Source: Sabethes cyaneus (taxonomy: Eukaryota > Arthropoda > Insecta > Diptera > Culicidae). From it: a stretch of DNA of 64,000 bases. Positions 50,414 to 62,264 of the stretch are shown here, in pieces. The DNA lies in assembly GCF_943734655.1 (NCBI RefSeq), contig NC_071354.1, forward strand, positions 12,370,001 through 12,434,000, given 5' to 3'. Each line of letters opens with the position of its first letter. Within the stretch, counting starts at the first letter, position 1. The notes under the pieces were generated by a model, which had not been told where the DNA came from, ran no database searches, and was given only the letters and a program-made list of their open reading frames with translations. The position numbers and the translations under genes are program-made.

Positions 50414-50670
50414 TGGTCGGTGTTAAATCAGACTACACCAAGTCGCAACATTTAATAAAATGAGTTAATGACAGCAAACGATCAAGAAATTTCTAAGCTA
50501 CATTATACACTAATCAGACTACATAAATGTTGCAAACAGCCAGAGTTATGAGAAGATTTCGAACGATTCATAGCTATAAACCATACAGAGCAGCAAACTT
50601 TGAACGAGTTTTTCTCGAAATCAAAGTTTTGTTACTTGGTTCGGTCTTCGGTTTGACTTAACGCCGACCA
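50414..50670. mobile_element. MITE family TGGTCGGTGTTAA, copy 2
   Basis: The left end TGGTCGGTGTTAAATCAGAC and the right end, the inverse of TTGGTCGGCGTTAAGTCAAA, form terminal inverted repeats. It is in reverse orientation to copy 1. Its right end lies only two bases from the TA that begins the foldback element. Confidence 0.75.
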
Positions 50671-50878
50671 AATACAGTAATCCCCCCAATAAGGACGCTA
50701 ATAGGGACCGCGTTAATGGAAACCGTGTTAATGGAGTCTATGTAGCATATGGGAATTGACTTAATTGGTTCCAACACGGAATAACTCGTGATCCTGACCA
50801 TATAGACGGTTGGTGTCTTCGACAAAGTTGTTCAGTACATCAACGGGTTTTCAGTAGATTATAGTATTGCGGAATTGT

Positions 50879-51640
50879 CTCACTACGTGGCGCTAGCGTA
50901 TATGTAATATTTTTGTATAGGCTGTATCTCGCACTGCAGGCTATCTAGAAAGTTGCGGTCTTCGGGAAGGTTGCTCAAATGACTGCCACCTTCAAGATGG
51001 CATGGAAAAAAGCGCAGAACTGACTCACTACGTGGCGCTAGTGTATATGTAATCCTCTTATGCAGGCTGTATCTCACGCTGCTGACTATTTAGCAAGTTG
51101 CGGTCTTCGAGAAGGTTATTCATATGACTGAGACCTTCAAGAAGGATGGACAATATTGCAGAATTATCTCACTACGTGGCGCTAGCATATATGTAACATT
51201 CTTGTATAGGCTGTATCTTGCGCTGTTGACTGTCTGGAAAGTTGCGGTCTTCGAGAAGGTTATTCATATGACTGCCACCTTCAATATGGTTTGGAAAATA
51301 TTGCATAATTGTCTCACTAGGTGGCGCTAGTGTATATGTAACATTCTTATACAGGCTGTATTTTACGATGATGACTATCTGGAAAGTTGTGGTCTTCGGG
51401 AAGGTTATTCATATGACTGCCACCTTAAAGATGGTATGGAAAATATTGCAGAATTGTCTCACTACGTGGCGCTAGTGTACATTTAATCCGCTTAGGCAGG
51501 CTGTATCTCGCGCTGCTGGCTATCTAGTAAGTTGTGGCCTTCGAGAAAGTTATTGCAGAATTGTCTCACTACGTGGCGCTAGTGTATATGTAATCTTCTT
51601 GTGAAGGCTTTATATTGCGCTGCAGTGAATACAAAATATC
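50879..51640 (+). repeat. Left-arm tandem array (~145-bp units)
   Basis: The core CTCACTACGTGGCGCTAG occurs near 50879, 51022, 51167, 51311, 51457 and 51564. Each unit also carries GGCTGTATCTCGCGCTGC, GTTGCGGTCTTCG and ATGACTGCCACCTTCA. The last interval is shortened by an internal deletion. Confidence 0.85.
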
Positions 51641-51685
51641 TGTTAAAACCATGCAACCAATTCACATGCTAATAATAATTTTAAT

Positions 51686-52100
51686 AAAGCTTATACAAAT
51701 TTGTAAAAAAGTTTATGCCCTACTAGCACAGTTGTTATAAACTAGTTGTGGTATTTCAGTTCGGCTGATTTCAGTCATAAATAGGTTGCAGCAACCAGAA
51801 GTGACAAAAGTGTGCTACTTGCGTGTCCTGGTCTGGAAATTTTTTTGAAGAGGGGGGCAAGAAAAAGATAACATCAGACCTTCAATAGCTAAACAAAAAA
51901 GAAAAAAACCAGTGTTTATTTTTCCATATATTAAAAATTAAATACAAAAATTTTGTACAGTACTTAAATTTTTGTTGAAACCTAACAAACCAAAATTTTT
52001 CGACTCATCCTGGTAAGCATCCTGGTAGAGATGAACCAGTTTGATAATAGTGGTTCAACGGTAACCACGAAATAGTATCGTGATCTAATCATCTTTTGAA
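51686..52100 (+). mobile_element. Partial copy of the 18341-19620 element
   Basis: It begins AAGCTTATACAAATTTG, matching the terminal repeat of the 18.3-kb element, and is then interrupted by ~120 bp before resuming at GTCCTGGTCTGGAAATTT. It follows the other copy through CCTGGTAGAGATGAACCAG and ATAGTATCGTGATCTAA. The right terminus is missing. Confidence 0.65.
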
Positions 52101-52129
52101 AATGGCAGTTTAGGTCCCTACAACTTTTT

Positions 52130-52330
52130 TACGCAACTGCTGGGTATGAAATGGGGAAGGCAAATGAGGAGCGTCCAATATAGCTCTAGCCATCCCAAGC
52201 CCCTACCTAGCGCCTCCACGTGGCCATACCTGGTAATGCTCTTTTGAGTAGCCAAGCTAGGAGGTGCGATGCTGGGTGGTTTCCTGACTTCAAAACCGAG
52301 GTTTTGGGCAGACGGCGGAGCCACACGGTG
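52130..52330 (+). mobile_element. RTE-like 5' UTR fragment
   Basis: Its reverse complement resembles 12440-12510 of the RTE copy (GAGGCGCTAGGTAGGGGCTT, GCTAGAGCTATATTGGACGC, ATTTCATACCCA), so it looks like the 5' leader of that LINE in plus orientation. Short and without coding sequence. Confidence 0.4.
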
Positions 52331-52339
52331 TAGCTAATT

Positions 52340-53190
52340 GGTAAGCCTAATGAGTTATTTTAACTATTTTTTTCGTTTTAGCTTATGAAGCATCTACTGC
52401 TATATAGTAAAAACTTTGGTCAAAACGAGTTTTAATACTGCACATGGATACCAGAATGAAAAATTAAATTAACTATTAGAAGCACTTCTGGAACCTCAAA
52501 GGACGCTACTTTATTTCATACGAAGAATTGCTGGTGAGATTGTTCTATTTTTACCTATATATACCACATTTCATCTTAATATCATATTATTAACAGTATT
52601 ATTATTGAAATCATAAATGTGGAAGGCTGGATGATGGAGTGGATTGCCAACCTGAATCCTTAAGGTCTGAAGCAAATATGGCACTTCTCAATTCAAAACA
52701 AACAAATCATCACGTGGGTTAAAGTTGGTACAGCGAAATTGATTATTACATGGAAGGATCCTAATGCTGGAAGGCGACTCTTATAACCCCGGAATGCGCA
52801 CAAGTGCCTCTGCTTGTGGGTCCGCCCAATCCCTTTTGGCCCTTCTGTAACAGCATTAGTGTGAAATTCATTTGATAATCAAATTTGGATCTACTGTAAT
52901 TCTACCCACATACATTGGCAAGTCCTTGAAATGATGGTGGCTTTCCCCTACTACTACTACTACTACTACAACTTTTTTAAGCATCTGCTCACCGACGTGC
53001 CCAGAGGTGGGGCTCCACAATTGCAAATCAATGCTGACCTTTATGTTTATGCTATTGTGTTCAGCATACGTGTTTTTAGAAGAAACTCGTATATCCCCCA
53101 CAGTCCTCGCAAAAATAATCCATCGGGTTAGTCTACCATCTATCCGTAAATCCTACTTCCTAAATGGCCAGAAAAATCCCAGCGTCATTT
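52340..53190. other. Central part of the foldback element, unassigned
   Basis: AT-rich spacer with a (CTA)n microsatellite at about 52950-52970. No frame or repeat family was recognised. Confidence 0.4.
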
Positions 53191-53194
53191 GAAT

Positions 53195-54450
53195 AATTTT
53201 CTCGAAGACCGCAACTTGGTATACAGTCAGCAGCGCGTGATACAACCTGCTTAAGAAGATTACATATATGCTAGCGCTATGTAGTTAGGCAATTCTGCAC
53301 TTTTTTTCCATCTCTTAAAGGTCTCAGTCAAATGGATAACCTTCTCGAAGACCGCAGCTTGCTATATAGTTAGCAGCGCGAGATACAGCCTCCATAAAAA
53401 GATTGCAAATATGCTAGCGCCACATAGTGAGGCAATTTTGCAATATTTTCTATCCCTTCTTGAAGGTCGCAGTCATGAATAACCTTCCCGAAGACCGCAG
53501 CTTGCTATATAGTCAGCAGCGCGAGATACAGCCTGCTTAAGAAGATTACATATATGCTAGCGCCACGTAGTGAGGCAATTCTGTAATATTTTCCATCCCT
53601 TCTTGAAGGCCTCAGTCATATGAATAACCTTCCCGGAGATCGCAACTTTTTAGATAGCCTGCAGGGCAAAAGACAGCCTGGTTAAGAATGTTACATATAC
53701 ACTAGCGCCACGTAGTGAAGCAATTCTGCAATATTTTTCATACCATATTGAAGGTGGCAGTTTTATGAATAACCTTCCCGAAGATCGCAACTTTCCAGAC
53801 AATCAGCAGCGCAAGATACAGCCTGCTTAAGAAGATTACATATATGCTAGCGCCACGTAGTGAGGCAATTCTGTAATATTTTCCATCCCTTCTTGAAGGC
53901 CTCAGTCATATGAATAACCTTCCCGAAGATCGCAACTTTTTAGATAGCCTGCAGGGCAAAAGACAGCCTGGTTAAGAATGTTACATATACACTAGCGCCA
54001 CGTAGTGAAGCAATTCTGCAATATTTTTCATACCATCTTGAAGGTGGCAGTTTTATGAATAACCTTCCCGAAGATCGCAACTTTCCAGACAATCAGCAGC
54101 GCAAGATACAGCCTGCTTAAGAAGATTACATATATGCCAGCGCCATGTAGTGAGGCAATTCTGCAATATTTTCCATCCCTTCTTGAAGGTCGCAGTCATA
54201 TGAATAACCTTCTCGAAGACCGCAACTTGCTAGATAGTCAGCAGCGTGAGATACAGCCTGCATAAGACGATTACATATACACTAGCGCCACGTAGTGAGT
54301 CAGTTCTGCGCTTTTTTCCATGCCATCTTGAAGGTGGCAGTCATTTGAGCAACCTTCCCGAAGGCCGCAACTTTCTAGATAGCCTGCAGCGCGAGATACA
54401 GCCTATACAAAAATATTACATATACGCTAGCGCCACGTTGTGAGACAATT
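53195..54450 (-). repeat. Right-arm tandem array (~145-bp units)
   Basis: Inverted counterpart of the left-arm array with about nine units (cores near 53280, 53424, 53569, 53712, 53857, 54001, 54146, 54289 and 54432). A two-unit (~290-bp) block at about 53570-53860 is nearly repeated at 53857-54146, pointing to a recent tandem duplication. Confidence 0.85.
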
Positions 54451-54689
54451 CCGCAATACTATGATCCAATGAAAACCCGTTGATGTACTGAACAACTTTG
54501 TCGAAGACACCAACCGTCTATTAAGTCAGGATCACGAGTTATTCCATGTTGGAACCAATTAGGTCAATTCCCATATGCTACATAGACTCCAATAAGGACG
54601 TTCGACCGCGTTAATGGAATCACTCGAGACCGTCCTTAATGGAAACGTCCTTATTCGAAACCGCGTTATTCGGGGGACTGCTGTAATAG

Positions 54690-55470
54690 AATTAAGAGGA
54701 AAAGTTTTAGGTTTATCTACCCGCAATGCAACAAATCTTCTGATTTTGTTTACCATCACAACGAATTTTGCCATTCAACATGAATAACTGGTTTCCCTTG
54801 TTTCCTAAAATCATTCATTCATTCGCGAGGAAGAACCAAAAAATATTCTTCATGAAGAATGTAGATGATATCGCTCACTATTGAACGCTTCTTTAGCTGA
54901 AGACTGCTTTGTGAATCGCATTAACCCGTAGTTCATGGGTGAGCAATACTTGTTGCCTGCCATACAGGCGATAATTCAGAGCAGAACGAAGAACATGCAA
55001 AAACGAAATATGCCGAATAGCTTCAACCGCAAAGCTGATCGAAGCTGATCTGAGAAGCTTTTTTTCACAGGTCGTGTAACTCTCTGGAGAATAACTAACA
55101 AAGAGAGTAGAGTGCTTTCGCGATAATCAGCAAGCCTGTCTGTAAGTGTGCTACTGGCACAGTCGGTTGAACTTTACAGCATTCTTTCAGCTTAAAATGT
55201 CAAGAAAATTTTAGTTATACTTTTATTTTAAAAGTCTCTAATTGTGTGAGTCTTGTGATGTGAAGAATTTAAGAATTTGCTCCTAGTCAAAGCAATTCTA
55301 ACCAAGGTAACGGTAAAAGAAAATAATGAAACAAAGATGTTGATAGTATCTCAGGGGAGACAAGGCGTGAAGCGGAAAGAGCGAAAAATTAGGTACGGGA
55401 TGGTCGTTGAAGCAACGCTTATTAAATTTGTTTTTGTATTATGTTCCCCGAGGGATCCGCGGGTCGATGG
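54690..55470. other. No gene recognised
   Basis: AT-rich DNA. It could include the remains of a 5' LTR for the gypsy remnant that follows, but no second LTR was found to prove it. Confidence 0.35.
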
Positions 55471-55478
55471 CATTTAAA

Positions 55479-55502
55479 TGGCATTCAACTGGATTCGAAC
55501 CC
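55479..55502 (+). other. Candidate primer-binding site
   Basis: TGGCATTCAACTGGATTCGA ACCC is the reverse complement of a tRNA-like 3' end (GGGTTCGAATCC...TGCCA). It lies about 480 bp before the gag-like frame, where a gypsy element's PBS would be expected. The tRNA was not identified. Confidence 0.3.
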
Positions 55503-55949
55503 AACTTCCGGGTGACTGTACAAATCAAATGGGGCCTGTAAGGTGAGGTGAGAGGCCCATGAGAAAAGTGAGGTGACTGAGAATAGGGCCCATTATTTTA
55601 AATCCGTCGTCTTCCCTTCCGTTATTCCATATCCATTATGGCGTCGAGAAAAACGGAAAACGCTTGTCACTACATTGATAAAAGTCAAATCGAAAGTCTA
55701 GTCGGTATTAATCGTGTAGTCGATTAGCAGTCAAACCTAACCTCACTTTTGAAACACCAGTCGTTCTCGAGCACATGTTTGTCGCGCGCGTCGGACATAA
55801 CTAATTCTACAAAGGAATCGGGAGGATCAGTCACGAGACTGAGGACCTATGTACGAGACCGTACAACGATCTTATACAGTTGATAAAGTCACACATGGCA
55901 GTCGTCAAATCAAACGATATCGGAATACAGCATTCAATTCAATCGCATT

Positions 55950-57195
55950 CCTGTGACTTTAAAGTATTTCTGCGTTGCGGGATCAGTTCGTGGCCGGAAT
56001 TCACATCTCAAACCTCTCGACAAAATTGCTCGCAAAAGAGGATATGATATTCGACAAGGCCTGTAACCTGGCACGAAACTGGGAAGCGGCGGAGAAGGAA
56101 TCAAGGGCCATGCAAGATTCACCAATGATTGTAACTCTTCATGGGAAGGCGTCCCCAAAAGGATTCAAGCAGCAGGAAAAGCCAATTTGGCATAGTGTTC
56201 AGTCATGCAGTGGACTTGATTCGCGTGTGGTATGGCAGTTGGATATCGCTGATGCAAGAATGCTCGATTAGGAATCAGGATGTACGGAAGCAGTTCCGGC
56301 AACGGTGGGAGACACTCACCCGAGAAGAATCGATCGGATCGACATGCCAGCCACTTTGCAGCTGATGATCGAAGGAGTACCGGTCACGTTCGAGATCGAT
56401 ACGGGAGTATGCGATACAGTGATATCGTCAGTTGAGTGTTCTGAAAAGCTGTCCCATGTCAAGTTGAACGCCACTAACGGAAGTTTTCAACCAGTTTCGG
56501 GTCAACGCGTTTCGGTAGAACTATCAACACAAAGGAAGGTGCATTTATTTCACTGGCTTTTTGTCATACAGCCGGAGAAGGATGGATGAATCACCCCTTT
56601 ACTTGATAGGTCTGGCTTAGATGCTGTTGTTCCCGGATACGGGGATACAAAATATTCCTCCTATTTTCCTTCCCGTCCTCATCAGGTAAATGATGACACG
56701 GGCAAAAAGGGCAAGGCACAAATCTTCCACATGATGGTGAGGAGCCAAAGATGCAGATTCCTGATACCTAATACTTTTGTTGGAAATGTTTTGATAAAGA
56801 CGTTTCGGAATTTTTAAAATCGTGCGTCGTGTAGCAGAAAAGTCACAGTACCGAAAGAGGTAGTAGAGTCTCGTTGGCCGCCTACCAGTCACGCGTTCGA
56901 GAGATTGCATCTGGATTTGTTTTATTTTGAGGAACAAACGTTCCTAATAGTTGTTGACGCGTATTCTAAGTACATTGACGTCAAAGGAAAACCGATGCAT
57001 ATAGTTTTCTAGAAAAAGTAGAAGACTGGTATGCGTACTTTGGACTGCCGAACGTAATTTGTTCCGACAATGGACCACCCTTTAGCTCGTTCACGGTTGA
57101 AGATGCTTGTCAGCAAAACAATATTAAAGTCTTCAAGTCGCCTCCATACAGCCCGCTATCTTACGGGCTGGCGGAGAGAGGGTCAGTACAGTAAA
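55950..57195 (+). pseudogene. Ty3/gypsy-type retrotransposon remnant
   Basis: In order on the plus strand: a gag piece (RDQFVAGI, DKACNLARNWEAAEKES; 55975-56120); an aspartic-protease piece with the active-site-like FEIDTG (56340-56420) followed by VISS; then, after a large gap lacking RT and RNase H, integrase core sequence (LDLFYFEE, DAYSKY, CSDNGPPFS, KSPPYSPLSYGLAERG; 56910-57180) with two aspartates and a glutamate readable in shifting frames. Most of pol is deleted and stops are present. No LTR pair and no envelope gene were seen. It is an inactive fossil. Confidence 0.75.
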
Positions 57196-57199
57196 GTGT

Positions 57200-58380
57200 G
57201 TTTGTTCGCGACAGCGAAAATTACGCCATAATCCACCAACCGTATGAAACACGTGTTTTCGAATATTCGTGAAGCATCTCCAAGCTGCCTGCATCTGTCA
57301 GCAACGTACATCGTACATTATAGGCACTTCTTTCCTATACCAGCAATACATTTCGTCGAACCTTTCCGAAGTTGCTTGAGTCGTCCCCAGTCGGTAAACC
57401 CTTCCGGCTAGAATTCAGTGCTTTTCGTGACCCGTCCACCCTATTCGGCGTCGCCTCTGGACTTTACCCTTTGCAGTGCGTGGTGTGGCACAGATCCATC
57501 CAGCTATTGTTACCGAGACTTTAGTTCTAACGGCGGTAAGAAGGCACCGCTCACCCACCCGCCTTCACATGTTGGCATTGGTGTCAACAGTGTTGGAAAA
57601 GTATTTGATTGACTAGAAATACAGGCATATGCCGATTCAGAGAAAGCTTAATCGAATTTTGTTCAATTAACGTAATACCCCATCAACCTCCACTAATAAG
57701 AAACCATCTTCGTTTATCTTTTGCTACGTATGACGAACGTTAGTGAACTCTTCCAACCTAGTTAAGTTGAGTATTGAAAACGAGCAAAGGCAATTAACCC
57801 GAATCATCCCAATGATGCTATATGGCATCACTTGACAAATTTTATACTTTTTGCTAAAAAAAGAAAACGAATCGCCATTTCCATAATTTGGTAACACTAT
57901 TTTGAAGGCAAATAGCTATAGTTCGACAAGAAATATCACATTAAGTATTTAAGCTCTGTACCTTGATGCAATAGCATTTCAAAGTTGAAAATTTGCCTGA
58001 TTTTGCGGGGTAATTCTGGGCTGATTCGGGTTAATGAAGCCTCCCTCTATCTCTCTCCAATCCACTACCCCTAACAGTTCTCTACCGGAATCATCTGGAT
58101 GAGTTCGCCCAATGAATGGAACTTTTTGTTGCCGCTGTTTTTAAGGGGTAAAAAGTGACTTTTCCTATATAAAAAATCACGAGAAATCAATAGGTGATGG
58201 TCTCAACGCGCGAAACTGAGGTAAAGTAGCCCATTTTGTCCCATTCACTCTAATTTTTTAATAATTTTAAAAGATTAATGTACAAACTCTTTCTCTCTAA
58301 TTTAAGATTCTATGGTCAGAAAAGAGAAAGAATTTTAGGAAAAGGTATATGAACTATTTTATTTTATATTATATTTAATT
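57200..58380. other. No gene recognised
   Basis: Short frames only. The right end (58330-58390) is an ATTTTATATT-rich tract that serves as the 3' tail region of the adjoining LINE. Confidence 0.4.
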
Positions 58381-61300
58381 TATATTTAGTCAGCTCCAGG
58401 CCGTAGTTTCCTCTGCTGTACGAAGAAGTCGTCTCCATTCCACTCGGTCCATGGCCGCAATTCGCCAGCCACGTAGTCTGCGTAGGGTCCGCAGGTCGCC
58501 TTCCGCCTGATCGATCCATCTTGCTCGCTGCGCGCCGCCGTTTCGTTCCAGTCGAATCATTATGGAAAACTTTCGTCCGACATCCTCACGACGTGCCCAG
58601 TCCATCGCAGGCGACCGATGTTTGCGGTGTGAGCGATGGGTGGTTCCCTAAGCAGCTGATGCAATTCATGGTTCTTTCGCCTCCTCCACGTTCCGTCTTC
58701 CATCTGCACTCCACCGTAGATGGTGCGCAACGCCTTCCGTTCGAAAACACTAGGGCGCGTTGGTCTTCCATGAGCAGCAAGGACTACCGGTCTAATCAGC
58801 GTCTTGTAGATTGTTAACTTCGTGCGGTGGCGAATTTTGTTCGATTGCAGCGTCCTACGGAGTCCAAAGTAGGCACGATTTCCTGCCATAATGCGTCTTT
58901 GTATTTCTCTGCTGGTGTCGTTGTCTGCGGTAACCAGTGAGCCCAGATACATGAACTCTTCTACCACCTCGATTTCATCACCGTCTAAATGAATCCGGGG
59001 AGGGAGGTCAATATTCACTTTTCTAGAACCTCTTCCTTTCATGTATTTTGTTTTCAATACATTAATGGCAAGTCCAATCCGTTTGATTTCAGCTTTCAGT
59101 CCGATGTACGTTTCCGCCATCCTCTCAAAGGTACATGTAATGATGTCAACGCCGTCAGCGAAACCAAGAAGCTGGACGGACTTCGTGAATATCGTACCAC
59201 TCGTGTCTATACCTGCTCTTCTTATCACACCCTCCAAAGCGATGTTGAACAGCAAACATGAAAGCCCATCACCTTGCCGTAACCCTCTTCGAGATCCAAA
59301 GGGACTCGAGACTGCCCCTGATACTCGAACAACACACATTACTCGATCCATCGTCGCCTTGACCAATCGCGTTAGATTATCCAGAAATCCGTAGTAGTGC
59401 ATAATCTGCTATAGCTGATCTCGATTGATCGTGTCATCCGCCGATTTGAAGTCGATGAATAAATTATGCGTGGGCACGTCGTATTCGCGACATTTCTGCA
59501 ACACTTGCCGAAGCGCGAAAATCTGATCCGTGGTGGCACGGGCACCCATCAATCCCGCTTGATATTGCCCCACGAACTCCTTTGCAAATGGTGATAGTCG
59601 ACGACATAAAAGTTGAGAGAGTACCTTGTAGGCGGCGTTCAACAGTGTGATTGCGCGGTAATTACAACAATCCAACTTGTCGCTCTTTTTGTAGATCGGA
59701 CGCACGATACCTTCCGTCCACTCCTCCAGTAGTAGCTCCTCCTCCCAAATCTTGACAATGACCCAGTGCACCGCTCTAGCCAATTCGTCACCACCGTAAT
59801 TCAGCAGCCCGCCGGGTAGTTGATCAGCCCTAGCCGCTTTATTGTTCTTCAGCCGACCGATCTCTTCTGCTACCTCCTGGAGGTCGGGGGCTGATATTCA
59901 ATCGTCTTCTGCACGTGCTCCAAGATCTATTGCCATATCGTCACCTTCATGTTCAGCTACATCGCTGTTAAGGTGCTCGTCATAATACTGCTTCCACCTC
60001 TCGATCACCTCACGTTCGTTCGTGATAAGATTACCGTCTGAGTCCCGACACATATCGGCCTGGGCACATAGCCTTTGCGCGAACGGTTTAACTTCTCATA
60101 GAACTTCCGTTTATCGTTAGCACGGTACAGTTCTTCCATCGCCTTGCGATCTCGTTCTTCCTGTTGGCGCTTTTTCTTCCGGAAGACCGAGTTTTACTTG
60201 TTCCGTGCTTGTTGATATCGCTCAACATTCGCCCTCGTACGGTGTTGCAGCATTCTCGCACGTGCTGCATTCTTCTCCTGCACTAATTGCTCGCATTCGC
60301 CGTCGAACCAATCGTTTTTTCGGTCGGATTCATTGTACCTAGAGCAGTACTACCAATAGCGGTCTTAATGCCTTTCCAACCATCTTCAAGAGTTGTGCCA
60401 AGTTGCTCTTCCGTTGGTAGCGCTGCTTCCAGGTGTCGCGCGTATTCCTGGGCAACTCCGATGTCTCGTAGCTGCTCGATGTTGGGTCGCGGCGTACGGC
60501 TTCGACGCGTGTTATGCACCGTCGAGAGTTTTGAGCGCATGCAGACTGCAACTAGGAAATGGTCCGAATGTCACCGATGACGATTTTTACGTCCCGTCGC
60601 GGACAGCCATCATACACTTGCTCCAGCTGCGCGTAGAACACCTCCATCTCGGCATCGGGTCTCCCTTCGTGAGGGCAGTGCACACTGATGATACTGTAAT
60701 TGAAGAAACGGCCCTTAATCCTCAACTAGCACATCCTTGCGTTGAACGGTTGCCAACCAATCACACGCTGGCGTATCTTTCCCAGTACTATAAAGCCGGT
60801 TCCCAGCTCGTTGGTGGTGCCACAGCTCTGGTAGAAAGTAGCCGCTCGATGCCCGCTTTTCCATACCTTCTGTCCTGTCCAGCAAAGTTCCTGCAGTGGT
60901 ACGACTCCGAAGTTTCGGCGATGTAGTTCATCATATATTATCCTATCGCAACCCGGGAAGCCGAGCGATTTGCAATTCCATGTCCCGAGTTTCCAATCGT
61001 AGTCCTTATTTCGTCGCGTTGGTAACTTTTTTTTTCAGGGCGGCTTGTTGGGCCTGCCCCTAACCCCCTGACGCACCGGAGGACCATCGTGCACAGCACT
61101 GTTTAGAGACTCGTCCCGCTGGCACGAGAACGAGTATGATAATCAGCCGCCCCTAACATGGAGAACAGACGCTGTTTGAGCCGCACCCCCTTGTTGAACA
61201 GACGCTCGTGTTTGACGAAGCATTTCCACTATCGCCATACTGTGGTTACTGCGCCCGTATTCGCGTCGCACCTCCTCACTCCGCTATTATCTGATTGACA

Positions 61301-61393
61301 ACATTGCCAAGGCTACGCAGCATTTGGTATCATATGACTCGTGGAGGCGTGAGGCGGGAGCTTGTGAGGACCAGAGCTGTGTTTGACCCGATG
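58381..61393 (-). pseudogene. RTE-like LINE, near full length, inactive
   Basis: Read leftwards: a 5' UTR-like stretch (61393-61010, sharing CAGCCGCCCCT and GGAGAACAGACGCTG with the 12.3-kb copy); an APE endonuclease (TWNCKSL, LQELCWTGQ, GTGFIVL, FFNYSIISVHCPHEG, DVKIVIGD; 60995-60580); then linker pieces (60540-60090). RT fingers follow (59783-59409; RPIYKKSDKLDCCNYRAITLLNAAYK, FIDFKSADDT) and the palm and thumb (59402-58560), ending in GRLRWTGHVVRM, with a last C-terminal piece in another frame (58605-58390; MDRVEWRRLL). The catalytic box reads GFADGVDII, so the second aspartate of FADD is replaced by glycine. With several frameshifts this makes it inactive. It differs enough from the 8-12 kb copy to be a separate family. 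Confidence 0.85.
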
Positions 61394-62262
61394 CAAACCT
61401 TATCGCAATGTGGGCAACTGATTTCATAAATCCCGGATTTTCTAGGTCAATTCCAAATTTTCTCATTTTTCTACGCAGAGGGCGTGTTATATTTTCGTCA
61501 TATTGTACTGCCACTCTCTTAAGTTCTGCTGTTATTGGTGTTAGTGTTGTGAGGGATTTTTTGTATGCTTCTCTTCTTTTCTTGCCAATAATGTGCTGGA
61601 TTGTCTTTTCTTTGTATCCGCTCAGTTTTGCAATGTCCAAAATGTGTGTCAATTCTTTTTGTTTCCCTAGCTCACTTAACGGTAATGTTTCCATCCTATG
61701 TATCATGAGATGGAAAGCTGCCATTATGTGTTGGTGGGAGTGGTTAGATGAGCTAGGTATATCTCGTTTGGTGTTCGTTGGTTTCCTGTAAAATTCATTT
61801 TCAATTTCTGTTTCCGTGCTTTTAATTTGTCTGATTACTACGATATCCAAGAAAGGAAGTTTTCCGTTCTTTTCTATTTCATATGTGAAGTGTATGTTCC
61901 TGTGTGTGCCATTCATGGATGGCTGCTAGAATGGTTTTCAGTTCTCCCTTTTTGATTATGCTGAAAACGTCGTCGACGTATCGCCACCATCTTTTTGGGA
62001 GTATCTGGTTTTGTTCCAGCTTGCTTTCAATATTAGCCATGAACAGCTCACACAGGAACGGTGATAATGGATTGCCCATCGGTACACCTTTCAACTGCTT
62101 GTAATAGTTGTTTCTGAATGTGAAGTAGTTCTCCTCCATACAAAAACGTGTCAGCTTTAAATAACCTTCCACCTTTTTTTCTCCATACGTTGTCCTCATG
62201 TTGTTTCAATAGACTTCTAAGAGGCTTATCGATCACTGAAATCGGTTTAGTGGTTGGTAAAA
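61394..62262 (-). pseudogene. Penelope-like element (PLE), RT with start of GIY-YIG domain
   Basis: Minus-strand frames encode a PLE reverse transcriptase: LLKQHEDNVW, FTFRNNYYKQLKGVPMGNP, SPFLCELFMANIE, the catalytic box RYVDDVF (about 61975), then in the next frame FTYEIEKNGKLPFLDIVV, FYRKPTNTKRD and REAYKKSLTTLTP. After a one-base shift near 61436 the frame GIYEISCPHCDKVCIG opens the GIY-YIG endonuclease characteristic of PLEs, with the second Tyr as Cys. It is cut there by the 5' end of the RTE-like LINE. Two frameshifts and 5' truncation near 62262 make it inactive. Canonical PLEs need both domains for insertion. Confidence 0.85.
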
Positions 62263-62264
62263 CA

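Larger units (their letters stand above)
50675..54683. mobile_element. 4-kb foldback element with pogo-like ends and tandem-array arms
   Basis: Ends CAGTAATCCCCC and GGGGGACTGCTG are bracketed by TA (50673-50674, 54684-54685). CAGTNNTCCCCC tips and a TA duplication suit the pogo/Tigger group. The arms (about 50675-51640 and 53195-54683) are inverted relative to each other. Each has a ~200-bp unique outer part, then tandem ~145-bp units sharing CACTACGTGGCGCTAG (six in the left arm, about nine in the right). The centre (51650-53190) holds other repeats. There is no transposase. Confidence 0.8.

Noticed and set aside
52940..53131. 66-codon tyrosine-rich frame
   Set aside because: The tyrosine run is a translated (CTA)n microsatellite.
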